This document shows, one piece after another, positions 1 to 10,792 of a stretch of DNA of 64,000 bases. Both the position numbers and the translations under genes were made by a program. The stretch comes from Scilla litardierei. Its lineage: Eukaryota; Streptophyta; Magnoliopsida; Asparagales; Asparagaceae. Each line of letters opens with the position of its first letter. Positions within the stretch are counted from its first letter, which is position 1. The notes beneath the pieces were generated by a model, which saw nothing but the letters and a program-made list of their open reading frames with translations, was not told the origin of the DNA and did no database searches. The stretch is from the NCBI GenBank assembly GCA_030789695.1, contig CM061139.1:199923641-199987640 (forward strand), in the 5' to 3' direction.

Positions 1-2208
1 ACCTTTTCATTCCCTCGCGCACCTCCTCAAAATGGTGTTGTTGAGAGAAAGAATAGGATGCTAGTGGAATGTGCTCGCACTATGCTTGATGATAGCCAAC
101 TTGGCCATCAATTTTGGGCGGAAGCGGTACATACCGCTTGCTATGTGTTTAATAGAATACTTTTGAGGCCCGGCACCAAACAAACTTGTTATGAATTGTT
201 GTTTGGTAGATTGCCTCAAGTTAAACATTTTCGAGTTTTCGGTTCAAAATGTTTTATTAAAAACACGTAAGGTAGTTTGGACAAATTTGATCCAAGATCC
301 GATGAGGGGATATTTGTTGGATACTCCTCCCGTAGCAAAGCCTACCGGATATACAACAAACGAACCTCAACGATCGAGGAATCACTTCATGTTTCATTTA
401 ATGAAGGTTTTGTCCTGACTAGAATTACTAATGATGATGACTCTATGAATGTATTATGTGATTCTATTGGTAATTCTAATTCTAATGATTCTATTGATAC
501 TAACCCTACTAATGAATCTTTTGAGAATGTTCCTAGTGATCAGGGAATTCCCAAACGGCTTCATACCGTTCGTGACCATCCTCATGAGCAAGTCATTGGC
601 AATATCCTTGATAGTGTCAAGACGAGATCTCAAGTCAACTACTTCGCTCATTGTGCCTTTGCCTCCTCGATAGAGCCAAAGAATATTAACGAAGCGTGCG
701 AAGATGGTGCTTGGATCTTAGCCATGGAGGAGGAACTCATTCAATTCGAGAGGAATGAGGTTTGGGAGCTTGTTCCATTGCCATCGAAGAACCACGCCGT
801 CATAGGAACGAAGTGGATTTTCAAGAACAAGACCGACGAAAACCAAATCGTCGTCCGGAACAAAGCTCGGTTAGTAGCTCAAAGCTATCGGCAAGAGGAA
901 GGTATCGATTTCGAAGAATCCTTTGCTCCGGTAGCTAGATTAGAATCTATTAGATTATTGTTATCTTTTGCATGCCATAAAGATTTTAAACTCTTTCAAA
1001 TAGATGTTAAAAGTGCGTTTTTAAACGGAGATGTTGTTGAGGAAGTTTATGTTTCTCAACCTCCGGGTTTTATAAATGAAAAATTTCCAAATCATGTTTT
1101 CAAACTTAAGAAAGCACTTTACGGTTTGAGACAAGCTCCTCGAGCTTGGTATGACCGTTTAAAGAATTTTCTTTTGGATTTAGGTTTTAAAATGGGAGAA
1201 GTTGATTCAACATTATTTGTTAAGTATTCGAATAATGATATAATTTTAGTTCAAATTTACGTTGATGATATCATTTTCGGTGCTACTAACTTCACTCTTT
1301 GCGAAGAGTTTTCTAATGTTATGAAGGATCAATTTGAGATGAGCCACATGGGTGAGCTCAAGTATTTCTTAGGTCTCCAAATTCGCCAAATGAACGATGC
1401 AATCTTCATCCACCAAACCAAGTACACTGTGGAGTTGCTAAAGCGATTTGGAATGTAGAATGCCTCCGGGAAGAAGACTACAATGAGCACTACTACGCAT
1501 CTTGATAAAGATACGGGTGGAAAAGATGTTGACATTCGTCTATATCGAGGTATGATAGGTAGTTTACTATATCTTACCGCAAGTAGGCCCGATATTATGT
1601 TTGACGTATGTGTATGTGCTCGTTATCAGTATTAACCTAAGGAATCTCACTTAGTAGCGGTAAAACGTATTTTCCGTTATTTAAGTTACACACTTGACTT
1701 TGGGTTACTTTATCCAAAGTCTAGCACATATGAGTTAATCTCATATAGTGATGCAGATTATGCGGGATGCAAATCCGACAGGAAAAGTACTAGTGGCACT
1801 TGTCATTTTATAGGAAATTCTCTTGTCTCTTGGTTTTCCAAGAAGCAGAATTCCGTATCACTTTCAACCACCGAGGCGGAATATATTACCGCCGGTGTCG
1901 CGTATGCTCAGGTTATTTAGATGAGACACACTCTTAAAGACTTTGGTATAAACTGTGATACTTGCCCTATCATGGTGGACAACCAAAGTGCAATATGTCT
2001 ATCTAAGAATCCGGTACACCATTCCCGTTCTAAACACATAGATGTCCGACACCATTTCTTAGATGATCATGTTGCTAAAAAGGGCATCATATTAGTGTAC
2101 GTTGAAACCCAGAAGCAAATCGCCGATATTTTCACGAAACCCCTAAAGGAAGACTCCTTTGTGCAGTTACGTCGAGAATTGGGGATTATGGGTGAATCCG
2201 AGATTTAG
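1..2208 (+). pseudogene. Copia pol fragment: integrase C-part, reverse transcriptase, RNase H
   Basis: A single reading frame (frame 1) carries the end of the integrase core (QNGVVERKNR motif at about 28-57), the integrase C-terminal region to about 400, reverse transcriptase (KWIFKNK near 810, YVDDIIFG at about 1258-1281) and RNase H with the copia endings TTEAEY (about 1867) and ADIFTKP (about 2122). Premature stops in this frame at 268-270, 1456-1458, 1633-1635 and 1918-1920 make it inactive. The enzyme would have copied element RNA to DNA and integrated it. Family identity is clear; the Sirevirus assignment rests mainly on the downstream ORF and LTR features. Confidence 0.9.
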
Positions 2209-3003
2209 GATTCATATGTTCAAAATCTTGCATGCTATTCAATTTCGTTATATTTGCACATGCTAGATTTATTGGAATTTTCTGGATTTTCGGTTGAATT
2301 TTCGGAATTTACGCTCGATTCATTCATGAACGTAAAATTTAAGATTTTCGATGTTTAATGGGGTAGTATAATGATTAGTGAGATTATTTCGATGTTTCGT
2401 CCAAGTGCGATTAGGAGAGAACTCAAAATTTCAAATTCTAAAATTTTTGAACTCTGTTAGTCGGTTCATGTTCATTGACCGACCGACTAGATCATCATCT
2501 AGTCGGTCAGTGAATGAACTCAGACCGACTAACTCAAGCCCTAATTTTTGGCTTCAGTTACTGTTTGCACTTAGTCGGTTCAAGCTCATTGGCCGACCGA
2601 CTAGATCGTCATCTAGTCGGTCAGCGCTTGAACTGTGACCGACTAAATGCAACGGGGACTGCTTGGTATTTTCGCATTCCGATCGACTTATACTCCATCT
2701 AACCGACTATTTCCATTTCTAGTTGATCCGAAGTCTCTCTCCCAGCTCAAAATCCCCCGTAACCCCTTCGACTTCCTCCTCTCCCGTCGTCGTTTCCAGC
2801 CATCTTTCCGACCATCTCCGGCCGTGGATCTCTCCCTCTCCTCCTAGGTATCCTCCCTCTCAGCCTTTAGACCTAGGGTTCCTCGTTTTTCAGCTTGATT
2901 TCAGCACTTATGGTTAGGGTTTCTTCTAGTTCATTCGGTTTAGGGTTGTTCTAGGGTTTTTAGTCGTCGATCTCGTGTTGATTGTGCGTGTCTCGTCGCG
3001 ATT
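2209..3003 (+). other. Spacer between pol and the second ORF
   Basis: I see no gene here. It holds two double-palindrome repeats (2456-2645, listed separately) followed by pyrimidine-rich sequence up to the ATG at 3004. Short ORFs here carry no recognisable domain. Confidence 0.6.
2456..2645. repeat. Two double-palindrome repeats (internal copies)
   Basis: Two tandem units of about 110 bp. Each has an inner inverted repeat, CCGACTAG...CTAGTCGG, around a short loop, and outer arms starting AGTCGGTT and ending in the complementary GACCGACT. The same design occurs five times in this element's LTR at 5859-6387, so the unit has spread between LTR and internal region. The units could fold as cruciforms in DNA or long hairpins in RNA. 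Confidence 0.85.
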
Positions 3004-4557
3004 ATGGCGAAGACACGCATCCCGATCCGACCATCGAGTCCGTCGCCCATGACCGTAGAGTCTCCGCCTACGGACCCCCCGCAACCCAAATGCCGATCGA
3101 AATCCACCCATCCTTCGTCGTCTTCGCCTCCTCTTAAGAAGAAGAGGACGGCGACCGCCAAGCCTAGATCTCAGCCGAAGCCTAGGAAACAACCCGTTTC
3201 TCCAGCTTCATTCCATGCACCCACTCCTCCTGATGATTCCGACACGGAATACATTCCGGAGACCGAGCATACCGCTCGGGATCCTACTCCTCCACTCCGA
3301 TCTAGTACCCGACAGCCTAAGGGGAAGGCTCCGATGCCAGTTGGCGGTGTCGATATTTCGTTGTGTCGCGACGACCCGTTGTGTCTCGCGGCTTACAACC
3401 GTATCGAGCACTGTTCTCTGCTGTTGGAGCAATTCGTTCAGTTCTCCGACTTCCCAGGTCTTGCTGATCTCTTTTCGTCTAGCGGTCTTATCGATTATCT
3501 TCGGTATGACCCTAAGGCAAATCCACATCCATACCCTCGCCTTGTCAAGCTATTTTATGCGAACCAAGTCTGGGGTCAGTACGACGAGACCCATTCGATT
3601 GAGACGACTGTCTTGGGGACACCGATAGTCCTCACGGCAGAAATCTTAGGGGATTTGATTGGTGTCTCCTCGTCTGGCTTCCTTCCTTCTAATATCTCTG
3701 TTGACGATATTTCTGAGCTTGATCAGGTGATGCTCGCCAAGATTTTCCATGTCATCCCTCCTGCCATGATTGGCGTCCCTTCGAAGTCCTTCAAGCCGAA
3801 TGCTTGGGTGCTTAATCTTATCTTGAAGTCATGCCTCCTTCCGAAGTACGGCTCATCTTCCTTGCTATCCTAGCCATTCCTCAAACTCATTTACGCCATC
3901 TTCATGGGGAGCGAGATTAATTGGGCTAGGATCATTCTCGATAAGATGGATTCTTTCGAGTGTATCTGAAAGTCCACGAAATCTGCTCACATCCCATATC
4001 CATGCCTTTTGACACTTGTTTTCCGTCACTTCCGTGTCCCTCTGCCTCCAGATGATGAGCCTCCTCTCGGTCCCCCTCTGAATGCGATGGCCGTCAAGAA
4101 GTCTCTTGCAACACTTCGTCATGTTCAGAGGACGACCCCTTCTACTTCAGCCTCTGCTTCAACTGCTCCTGCTCCCACTCCTACAATTACTGAGCTTGCC
4201 CGATCGTTCAGACGTGTTGAGTCTCGTTGTTCTCGTTCGGAGGCGATGCTAGCTCGCATCTGCTCCCGCATGGGCATTGACGTTCCTCCGTCTGTTTCTA
4301 ACGACGAGGAGATGGATGATGATGAGCTCGAGGAGCTCATTGGATCTGCTGTTCGTGCCCCTGAGGGTACATCTGTTGCTGCTGCTACGTCTGTTGGTGC
4401 CCCCAAGAGCACACATGTTGCCACTGTTCCTCCGATGGATACTTTGTCTGGTGCTCCCGAGGCCACTCCCGTCGCTCACGTTGACACTCCTGCCATTCTA
4501 GTGACCACTCCTACTACAGAGCCTGCTGCTGCTGCAGATCCTCCCGCTGCCTCCTGA
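3004..4557 (+). pseudogene. Second ORF downstream of copia pol (Sirevirus additional / env-like position)
   Basis: One frame runs from the ATG at 3004 to the stop at 4555-4557, about 517 codons, broken by stops at 3871-3873 and about 3967-3969. The N-terminal 110 residues are Pro/Ser/Lys-rich and basic. The middle (about 120-330) resembles the putative plant transposon protein domain found in ORFs of many large plant retroelements. The C-terminal part is acidic and then Ala/Thr/Pro-rich. Such ORFs in Sireviruses have been called env-like, but I see no signal peptide or clear membrane anchor, so I do not claim an envelope function. Role unknown. Confidence 0.65.
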
Positions 4558-5443
4558 GCTTCTTTGGAGGACTCTCCTAGTGCACTTTGGATGACATATC
4601 CTGTTGTGAGAGAGTTGGGTAGGATAGTGTGGGTGGTTATGATTTTTGATGTATTTTGATATTTTTGTATGTATGTGATACTCCGATATCTTTTGCGATA
4701 TGATGTTGTATTTTGTGCTTCGATCTGAGGATCGCTTTTATGTATGATGGCGATGTACACTTTTGATGTACACATGGTTCATATATATATACATCGATGT
4801 TGACATTTATTTCTTGTGAACATTATATTATTGCCTCTGATGATTGATTTCGTCGCTCGACGATAATAACTTGGTTAAATAGAATTATTTATATGGAAAC
4901 ATAGAATTGTTTTCCATGCACTAAATTAACCAAGAATGTTGATATTGGAGAGTATATTCCATAACTTAATCCGTAAAATTAATTTGAGTTTTGATGATTT
5001 TGTTTATCGTTTTTCGATTTTGGTCTCATTGGCACGCTTTGTTTTACTTCGTATTTTCCTTTGGTGTCATTTGGACCGTGGTCGTATTCTACGAATCCCA
5101 TGCTTTTATTTGTAGCCATTGTTGTTGTCATTGATCTCCTCCCACTCTTTTTACTTATGCCAAAGGGGGAGAGATATAATAATGACATGTGCTAAATGAT
5201 AATTTAAAGCATTTTATCAAGAATCTAATTTGATATGTTAGATTCAGGGGGAGTTAAGATATAAAAATGGATTTCAAATCCGATATTTCAATAATTGAAT
5301 TCTCATTGTTTACTTTCCTCGTCTGCTTGATGCATATGATTATTGTTTAATTTGGAATTAACGTGTCATCAATGCAGGGGGAGTAAGTAAATTTCATTTG
5401 AATTATTATTTTTGATTATTATTTATGTTGGTTTGTCATCACT
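4558..5443 (+). other. 3' non-coding region with repeated purine tracts
   Basis: There is no gene. AGGGGGAG-type purine tracts occur at about 5164, 5245 and 5375, before the one that directly abuts the LTR. Sireviruses are known for multiplied polypurine tracts, so these are likely duplicated plus-strand priming sites. Confidence 0.6.
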
Positions 5444-5457
5444 AAAAAGGGGGAGAA
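5444..5457 (+). promoter_or_regulatory. Polypurine tract abutting the 3' LTR
   Basis: The run AAAAAGGGGGAGAA ends exactly where the LTR starts with TGTTGAG. This is the expected position of the plus-strand DNA primer of an LTR retrotransposon. Confidence 0.85.
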
Positions 5458-5858
5458 TGTTGAGTATTGACTCCCCGGATTTGGTTTTGGATGATGAACA
5501 AACATAAATATATCGTGAACTAACTCTTTGTGAGCGCAGTTATGGAGATCGTCGCCAAACTTCTATGAACATCTAAAGCGACGTCTCAAGACTTCTCAAA
5601 GCGCGTGATCGTAAGCCTAAAGCTTCGTTGAAGCTTATGGACCATTATTGAAGTCATGAAGATTCGATTGAAGCTTTTGAAGACGGTTCGTCAAGTTTAT
5701 TTAATGTCTTCTAGCTTCTTTTCGTAGAATGTTAAGCCTTGAGTAGGTCTTACGTTTTAATCTTCATAACGCTCATATCTTAGAGCTAGGATCTTAGTAG
5801 AAGTCCATACAAACTTTCCCGAAGCTTCGCGCTTCGATTCGCGACTTCTTGTGCATGT

Positions 5859-6387
5859 TAGTTGGTTCAAGAAGAAGAACCAACCGACTAGATGGTGATC
5901 TAGTCGGTCAGCAAAGCTTCTTGAACCGACTAGTTTGTCTCCTTTAATTCTAGCTCACTTACTATTTACAGTTAGTCGGTCAAAGAAGGTTCACCGACCG
6001 ACTAGTTGTGAAACTAGTCGGTTAGAAATCCTTCTTAGACCGACTATTTGAGCCTCTACTGTACAGCCATAGTTACTATTTATCGTTAGTCGGTCAAAGA
6101 ACATTTGTCGACCGACTAGTTGATGAACTAGTCGGTTCGACTTTGTTCTTAGACCGACTAATTCAACTTGTACTCAGACTATTTGTTTTATCTCTTAGTC
6201 GGTCTATGAACACTCACCGACCGACTAGTTGTGAAACTAGTCGGTTGGCAAGTCTTCTTGGACCGACTAGTTCTTTAAGTCTGAACTTCATCTATTCACT
6301 GTTCACCTCTTAGTCGGTTTATGTTGTTTCACCGACCGACTAGTTGATGAACTAGTCGGTCAGTGATCCTTCTTTGACCGACTAGTC
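5859..6387. repeat. Array of five double-palindrome units in the LTR
   Basis: There are five units of roughly 110 bp. Each has an inner stem, ACCGACTAG / CTAGTCGGT, around a 6-8 nt loop (for example TTGTGAAA or TTGATGAA), and outer arms AGTCGGTC / GACCGACT that extend to 14-16 bp in several units. The array lies just upstream of the TATA box, in the U3 position, where palindrome clusters of maize Sireviruses also lie. Confidence 0.9.
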
Positions 6388-6450
6388 TGCTTCGGAATAG
6401 AGCCGTTGGAGCATTAAATGCCACGATTTTTGCTCTCTCTTTCCTCTATC

Positions 6451-6460
6451 CTATATATAC
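6451..6460 (+). promoter_or_regulatory. TATA box of the Sirevirus-like LTR
   Basis: CTATATATAC lies in the middle of the LTR, after the palindrome array. This is the expected place for the element promoter. Confidence 0.6.
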
Positions 6461-7188
6461 TTGGAGTGCTGCATTCATTGCACTCAAGGCTGATATTAAT
6501 TGATATTTAGAGATCAAAGAGAAAGCATTAAATCTCATTCAAAGCTCTTTCATTTCATTCAAAAATCTCTCCCTCACTCTTATTTCAAAAGAGAGATTCA
6601 TTGATTGTGTGCCTTCCAAACCAAGTGCCTGATTCTAGGTCACCAATATCCACCTAAGACTCCATTGCTGGTCATCTACTTGGAGCTAGGGTTTGGTGCC
6701 TTTCATCTTCCCCAAAATCCGTTTTGCCCTAAATCGTAAGTTTACTCAAGGCATAGGAATTTGTCGGTAAGAATTTCTATTTCAATTTACTTTGAATATT
6801 GCAAGTTGTACTCTCGGTTGTGAGAGTTTATTTGTGATCCCGGGTTATGGGAGTCACAATTTCATTTGTGTATGATTTGACTTTGTAGAGGTTTTTTACA
6901 AGTATTTCATAGTGCAAATTTGAGTTAGAAGTTTCTAACTCAAGTATCCGGAGGGGATCCGGGTGTTTGGGACGTAGGATCGCCGGAAACAAGTCGGGGA
7001 GACTTGGGTGGATCCGAACCCGTTAAATTGCTTGTTTGCGATTGTTTTCTTTGTTGTCAATATTTACATTTCCGCATTTCCGCATTGTTGGTTAGAGTTT
7101 GCAAGATAATTAGGAATTATCTTCTTAATTATTTTAAAGTACTATTCACCCCCCTAGTACTTGTGCAGTAGCTTCGTAGGGCATTACA

Positions 7189-9053
7189 CTTATTTCTACT
7201 CATTTGGAGCATTTTAGGTGAAGGAATTTCGGCAATTTCTAAATTTTAAGTTGCGGGAAATTTGGCGCACACAAGGTGTTTGACAAATGGCATCTAAGGA
7301 AACTTCGACTTCTAGATAGGTCAAGTTTGAGGTGGCGTAGTTTGATGGTTGTATCAACTTCGGGTTATGGAAAATAAGGATAAGAAATGTTCTTATACAA
7401 CAAGGACTCATGGTTGCTTTGTTGTGAAAGACAAACAAGCCAGAAAACATCGAAGATAATGAATGGGCTGATCTAGATGAAATGATGGTGAGCACAATAT
7501 AATTGTATCTCTTGGATGATGTGTTGTAAAATGTTAGTGAAGAGGAAACGACAAAAGATCTATAAGAGAAGCTTGAGAAGCTTTACATGGGGGAAGTCTT
7601 TATCAAACAAGCTGCACTTGAAGAAGCAACTCTATGGGTTGAAGATAGAAGAAGAATAGGATGGGTTAGAACACATGAACATCTTCAATCGGATGATTTG
7701 CGACCTTTTATGGTTGGATGTGAAGTTTGATGAAGAAGACAATTCATTTTTGTTGGTGTTCTTTTCCGGACTCTTATGATCACTTTGTTATTATTCTATT
7801 GTATGGGAAAGAGACTCTCAAGCTTGAAGAGGTGACGCAAGATATATTCTCAAATACCGCAAGGAAAAGATCCTCCAAGGACTATTCCAATATGGAAGGT
7901 CTCCTAGTCAAAGGGGAATCGAGTAATAGAGGAAGAAGAAAAGAAAGAGTCAAAGACAATATGTATAACTCCCGGTCTAAGTCAAAAAGTAAGAAAGATG
8001 TTGCATGCTTCTATTGCAAGGGTAAAGGGCACTTCAAGAGAGATTGTAAAGCGTGGCTAGCACAAAAGGAGGGAAATAATTCGAAGAATGAGGATTCGGC
8101 TAGTGTTGCTTCCGAAAATGAAGTAGATCCCATCTCCATGTCTCAAGGTAGCTCACCGTCCAATATGTGGATTTTAGATTCCGGTTGCTCTTATCATCAT
8201 GTCCAAATCATGAATGGTTTGACACTTATGAGGCCTACGATGGTAGTTATGAGGCATACGATGGTAGTTCGGTGTTGATGGGAAATGATGCACCGTGTAA
8301 GACAATTGGAATGGGGACTATAAAAATCAAGATGCACGGTAGTGTGGTCTGTACATTGTAAGGAGTTTGACATGTACCGACATTCAAGAAGAACTTAATT
8401 TCTTTGGGCATGCTTGAGGCTAAGGGATGCACTTTCAATGGAAAGGATGCTATTCTCAAGGTGTCTAAAGATGTCTTGGTATTAATGAAGTGTACAAGAG
8501 TGTCCAAAAATCTTTACAAGCTCATGGGAGACACCATTTTGGGTGGAGCCTCAATCTCTACAATGGAGTAAGAGGATGATTGTGATGAATGTATGTTGTA
8601 GTATATGCGGTTGGGACACATGAGTGAGAAGGGCGTGTGCGAACTTCACAAGCAAACTTTTTTGAAGGTAATGAAGACATGCAAGCTCAATTTATGCAAA
8701 TTTTGTTTGGTGGTAAACAAATGAAGGTGTCCTTTAATACCACAAAGAAAGAATGCCAAAGCAAAGGCGATCTTGACTACATACACTCCGATTGTGGAGG
8801 CTGAGTCCGGTTATGTCAAAAGATGGAGCTTCCTACATTTGTTGATGATTTCTTAAGGAAAGTTTGGGCTTATTTCATGAAGCACAAGTTCGAGGTCTTC
8901 TCCAAGTTCAAGGAGTGGAAGGCGGAGGTTGAAAACCAAATGGGAAGAAAGATAAAGTGCTTGAGAACCAACAATGGCAGAGAATACCGAGATAGAAAGC
9001 TTCTACGTACAATTTTGCAATGATGAAGGGATCAAAAGGCATTTCACAGTAGC
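7189..9053 (+). pseudogene. Tork-like copia element, piece 1: leader, gag, protease, integrase start
   Basis: After about 100 bp of leader, an ATG at 7289 begins a copia Gag whose frame is broken by many stops. The zinc knuckle (C-x2-C-x4-H-x4-C, CFYCKGKGHFKRDC) is at about 8009-8050. The protease motif WILDSGCS is at about 8167. Integrase core sequence follows at 8823-9047. The sequence stops abruptly in integrase, and the next codons resume at 29390, so a 20.3-kb insertion splits the gene. The 5-bp gtagc at 9049-9053 is repeated at 29385-29389. No 5' LTR is visible, because the Sirevirus LTR directly precedes it. Confidence 0.85.
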
Positions 9054-9238
9054 TGTCACGCCCTGCTTACCATTATACTTGGGAGCGAGGGTGCGAGCGG
9101 GTCCGCTTGTGCAATCAAGGAGAAGGTACTTTTGTTTTTCTTTCCTCCTTGATTTAAACACAATAAGCGTCTGTAGATAACTCGCATGTCCTTGCATGCA
9201 TACTCAAAAAACAACACAGATATCAATAATATTATTAC
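9054..9238 (-). mobile_element. Solo LTR of a gypsy element, left part
   Basis: This starts TGTCACGCCC directly after target duplication gtagc. Read on the minus strand it is the 3' end of an LTR. Its terminal 100 bp match the end of the TR-GAG LTR at 58900-59026 (shared GGGCGTGACA end and an ATAATGG core). It is interrupted at 9238 by Copia-A and continues at 26258. No primer site or gag flanks either end, so it is a solo LTR of about 3.3 kb. Confidence 0.85.
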
Positions 9239-9358
9239 TGTTATGAATAGGCCCATTGGGCCAATTGGGTATCCAACCCACTATTGAAAGATATAAATAC
9301 ATGGGTAGGGGGCTCTTAACCCCTTACACCTATTTCTCCCTAAATTCCCTTCACAACA
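9239..9358 (+). repeat. Copia-A 5' LTR
   Basis: This 120-bp LTR begins TGTTATGAATAGG and ends CACAACA. It contains the palindromic GGCCCATTGGGCC (about 9250-9262), which holds two TGGGCC/GGCCCA motifs, and a TATA box TATAAATA at 9292-9299. It is among the shortest LTRs expected for copia. Confidence 0.93.
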
Positions 9359-9376
9359 CGTTATCAGCACGATCAC
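9359..9376 (+). promoter_or_regulatory. Primer-binding-site position of Copia-A
   Basis: CGTTATCAGCACGATCAC follows the LTR directly, and the same sequence follows the LTR of the sister copy at 54132. It lacks the usual TGGTATCAGAGC match to the initiator tRNA 3' end. It may use an internal tRNA segment, as some copia elements do. Confidence 0.6.
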
Positions 9377-10792
9377 GCTCGTTGGAGGAGATGGCGGCTC
9401 GCGGGAAAGGAGATCCACAAATCGCTCAGAAAAAGAAGATCGTAATCTTCTCAACGGGGAGCGAAAAGGGCATCCTTCACCAACCGTCGCCTAGATTCCT
9501 CGTCGAATCTAGTAGGTAAAAATCCAAACTTTTAGATCTAAACCTGCTTTTCTCATTAGATCTGCATGTTTTAGGATCAAAAAGTTGATAAACTCGGTAA
9601 AATTCAACATTTTTAATAAGATCTGCATGTTTAAAACAATAAAAACTTGTTTTTTAGCGATCAAAATTGTTGAAAAACCCGATTTTTACCTCCCCGCCTT
9701 TGATCCAAATTTCCGTACGCCCATAGGGCGAAACGGCGGCGCGCCCTTCGCGCCGCCGGCGGAATCAATCGCCGCGGCCTGAAGCCGCGGCCAGCAGCCG
9801 CGGCCTCAGGCCGCGGACTGCAGCCGCGGCCCCAGGCCGCGGCACTGCGCCGCGGCCTGCAGGCCGCGGCCCGCCGCCACGGCGGCCGCGGCCCGCAGCC
9901 GCGGCCCGTCGCCGCGACGGCGGCCGCACCCTACGCGGCCAGCCGTCGCGGCGACACGCCGCGGGCCCCCCCTAGGGTTTCCTGAAACCCTAACCCTAAC
10001 GGGTTATTTTTCAGGGGAGGCCCAATATTAACCCTAATGGGTTGTTTTCATGGCCCAAAAAGGCCAGAAAATTAGCCCATTCACACAAATTATTTTATTT
10101 ATTTTTGGCCCTAAAAGCCCAAAATAGTTAAAAGAAATTTTTAAAAGGGTTGAAAGCGGTAAAATAAAACATTATATTATGGATCAAAAAGGCAAAAAGT
10201 TTTCAAAAATATATATATTCTTGCACGTCGCACACAATTTTAAATTATTTTAAATGCCTGTGTTTCGATTATCTGCGTGGTTGTATGTTGCAAAAATATT
10301 ATCTGCGTGGATGTGCAAATATTAGGCTATGTTTTTAGGGATCAGCCAGGTTTCCGACACCGTTTTAAATTCCCGCAATTTTTCTTTTCTTTTGAGAGAA
10401 ACTTTGTATGTGAGGATGAAAATGTAAAAAGAAGACCGAAGGACACCAAAAAGAAGCTGAAGGCGTTTCGCTCAATGAAGATAGGGGCTTCTCTCTGAAG
10501 TTCCCGAGTTGTAATTTATTTTCATGCCTTTTATTTTGATGTAACCTCGGACTGGACTTTTTATTTATTTTTCGGTGTCGGCTGGCTGATCCCCATAGCC
10601 TAAGGTCATTATTTCTGTTTTTCATTGTTTTTGCATTAAACTGCGTGGTTGATTAATTAGCTTTAATACCATGTTTTAATGTCGCAATGAAAACCATCAA
10701 ACAGCATGCGTGATTGTTAATTTTTAATAATTAATTATTCACATTACCTGAAAAAGCATGTATGTTAAAACCACAGTAATTTAAATTCATGA
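9377..10792 (+). other. Copia-A leader with CCGCGG-rich tract
   Basis: This is an untranslated leader. At about 9735-9975 it holds dense CCGCGG/GCGGCC repeats that would fold strongly as RNA, followed by AT-rich sequence. The sister copy has the same tract at about 54500-54735, so it is a conserved family feature. Short ORFs such as 9256-9519 carry no domain. The leader continues at 21045 after the nested gypsy. Confidence 0.7.

Larger units (their letters stand above)
1..7188 (+). mobile_element. Sirevirus-like Ty1/copia retrotransposon, 3' part
   Basis: The window opens inside copia integrase and continues in order through RT, RNase H, a second ORF, a long 3' non-coding region with purine tracts, and an LTR beginning TGTTGAG at 5458. 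This order (extra ORF after pol, multiple polypurine tracts, palindrome clusters in the LTR) is typical of Sireviruses. The 5' LTR, gag, protease and most of integrase lie off the left edge. The element probably sits in the 5' leader of the Tork element that begins right after it, because that Tork has no 5' LTR in the window. Its target duplication cannot be checked. The right boundary is uncertain: 7188 (ends ttaca) or 7167 (ends gtgca). Confidence 0.8.
5458..7188 (+). repeat. 3' LTR of the Sirevirus-like element
   Basis: The LTR starts TGTTGAGTATTGACTCCCC right after the polypurine tract. It carries five double palindromes (5859-6387), a TATA box (CTATATATAC, 6451-6460) and, near its end, the CACCCCCCTAGTAC-type stretch often seen at Sirevirus LTR ends. 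The end is placed at 7188 (ttaca), with 7167 (gtgca) as the alternative. No second LTR is present for comparison. Confidence 0.75.

Noticed and set aside
3004..4557. True envelope glycoprotein
   Set aside because: There is no signal peptide, no hydrophobic fusion or anchor segment and no cysteine pattern; only the position is env-like.
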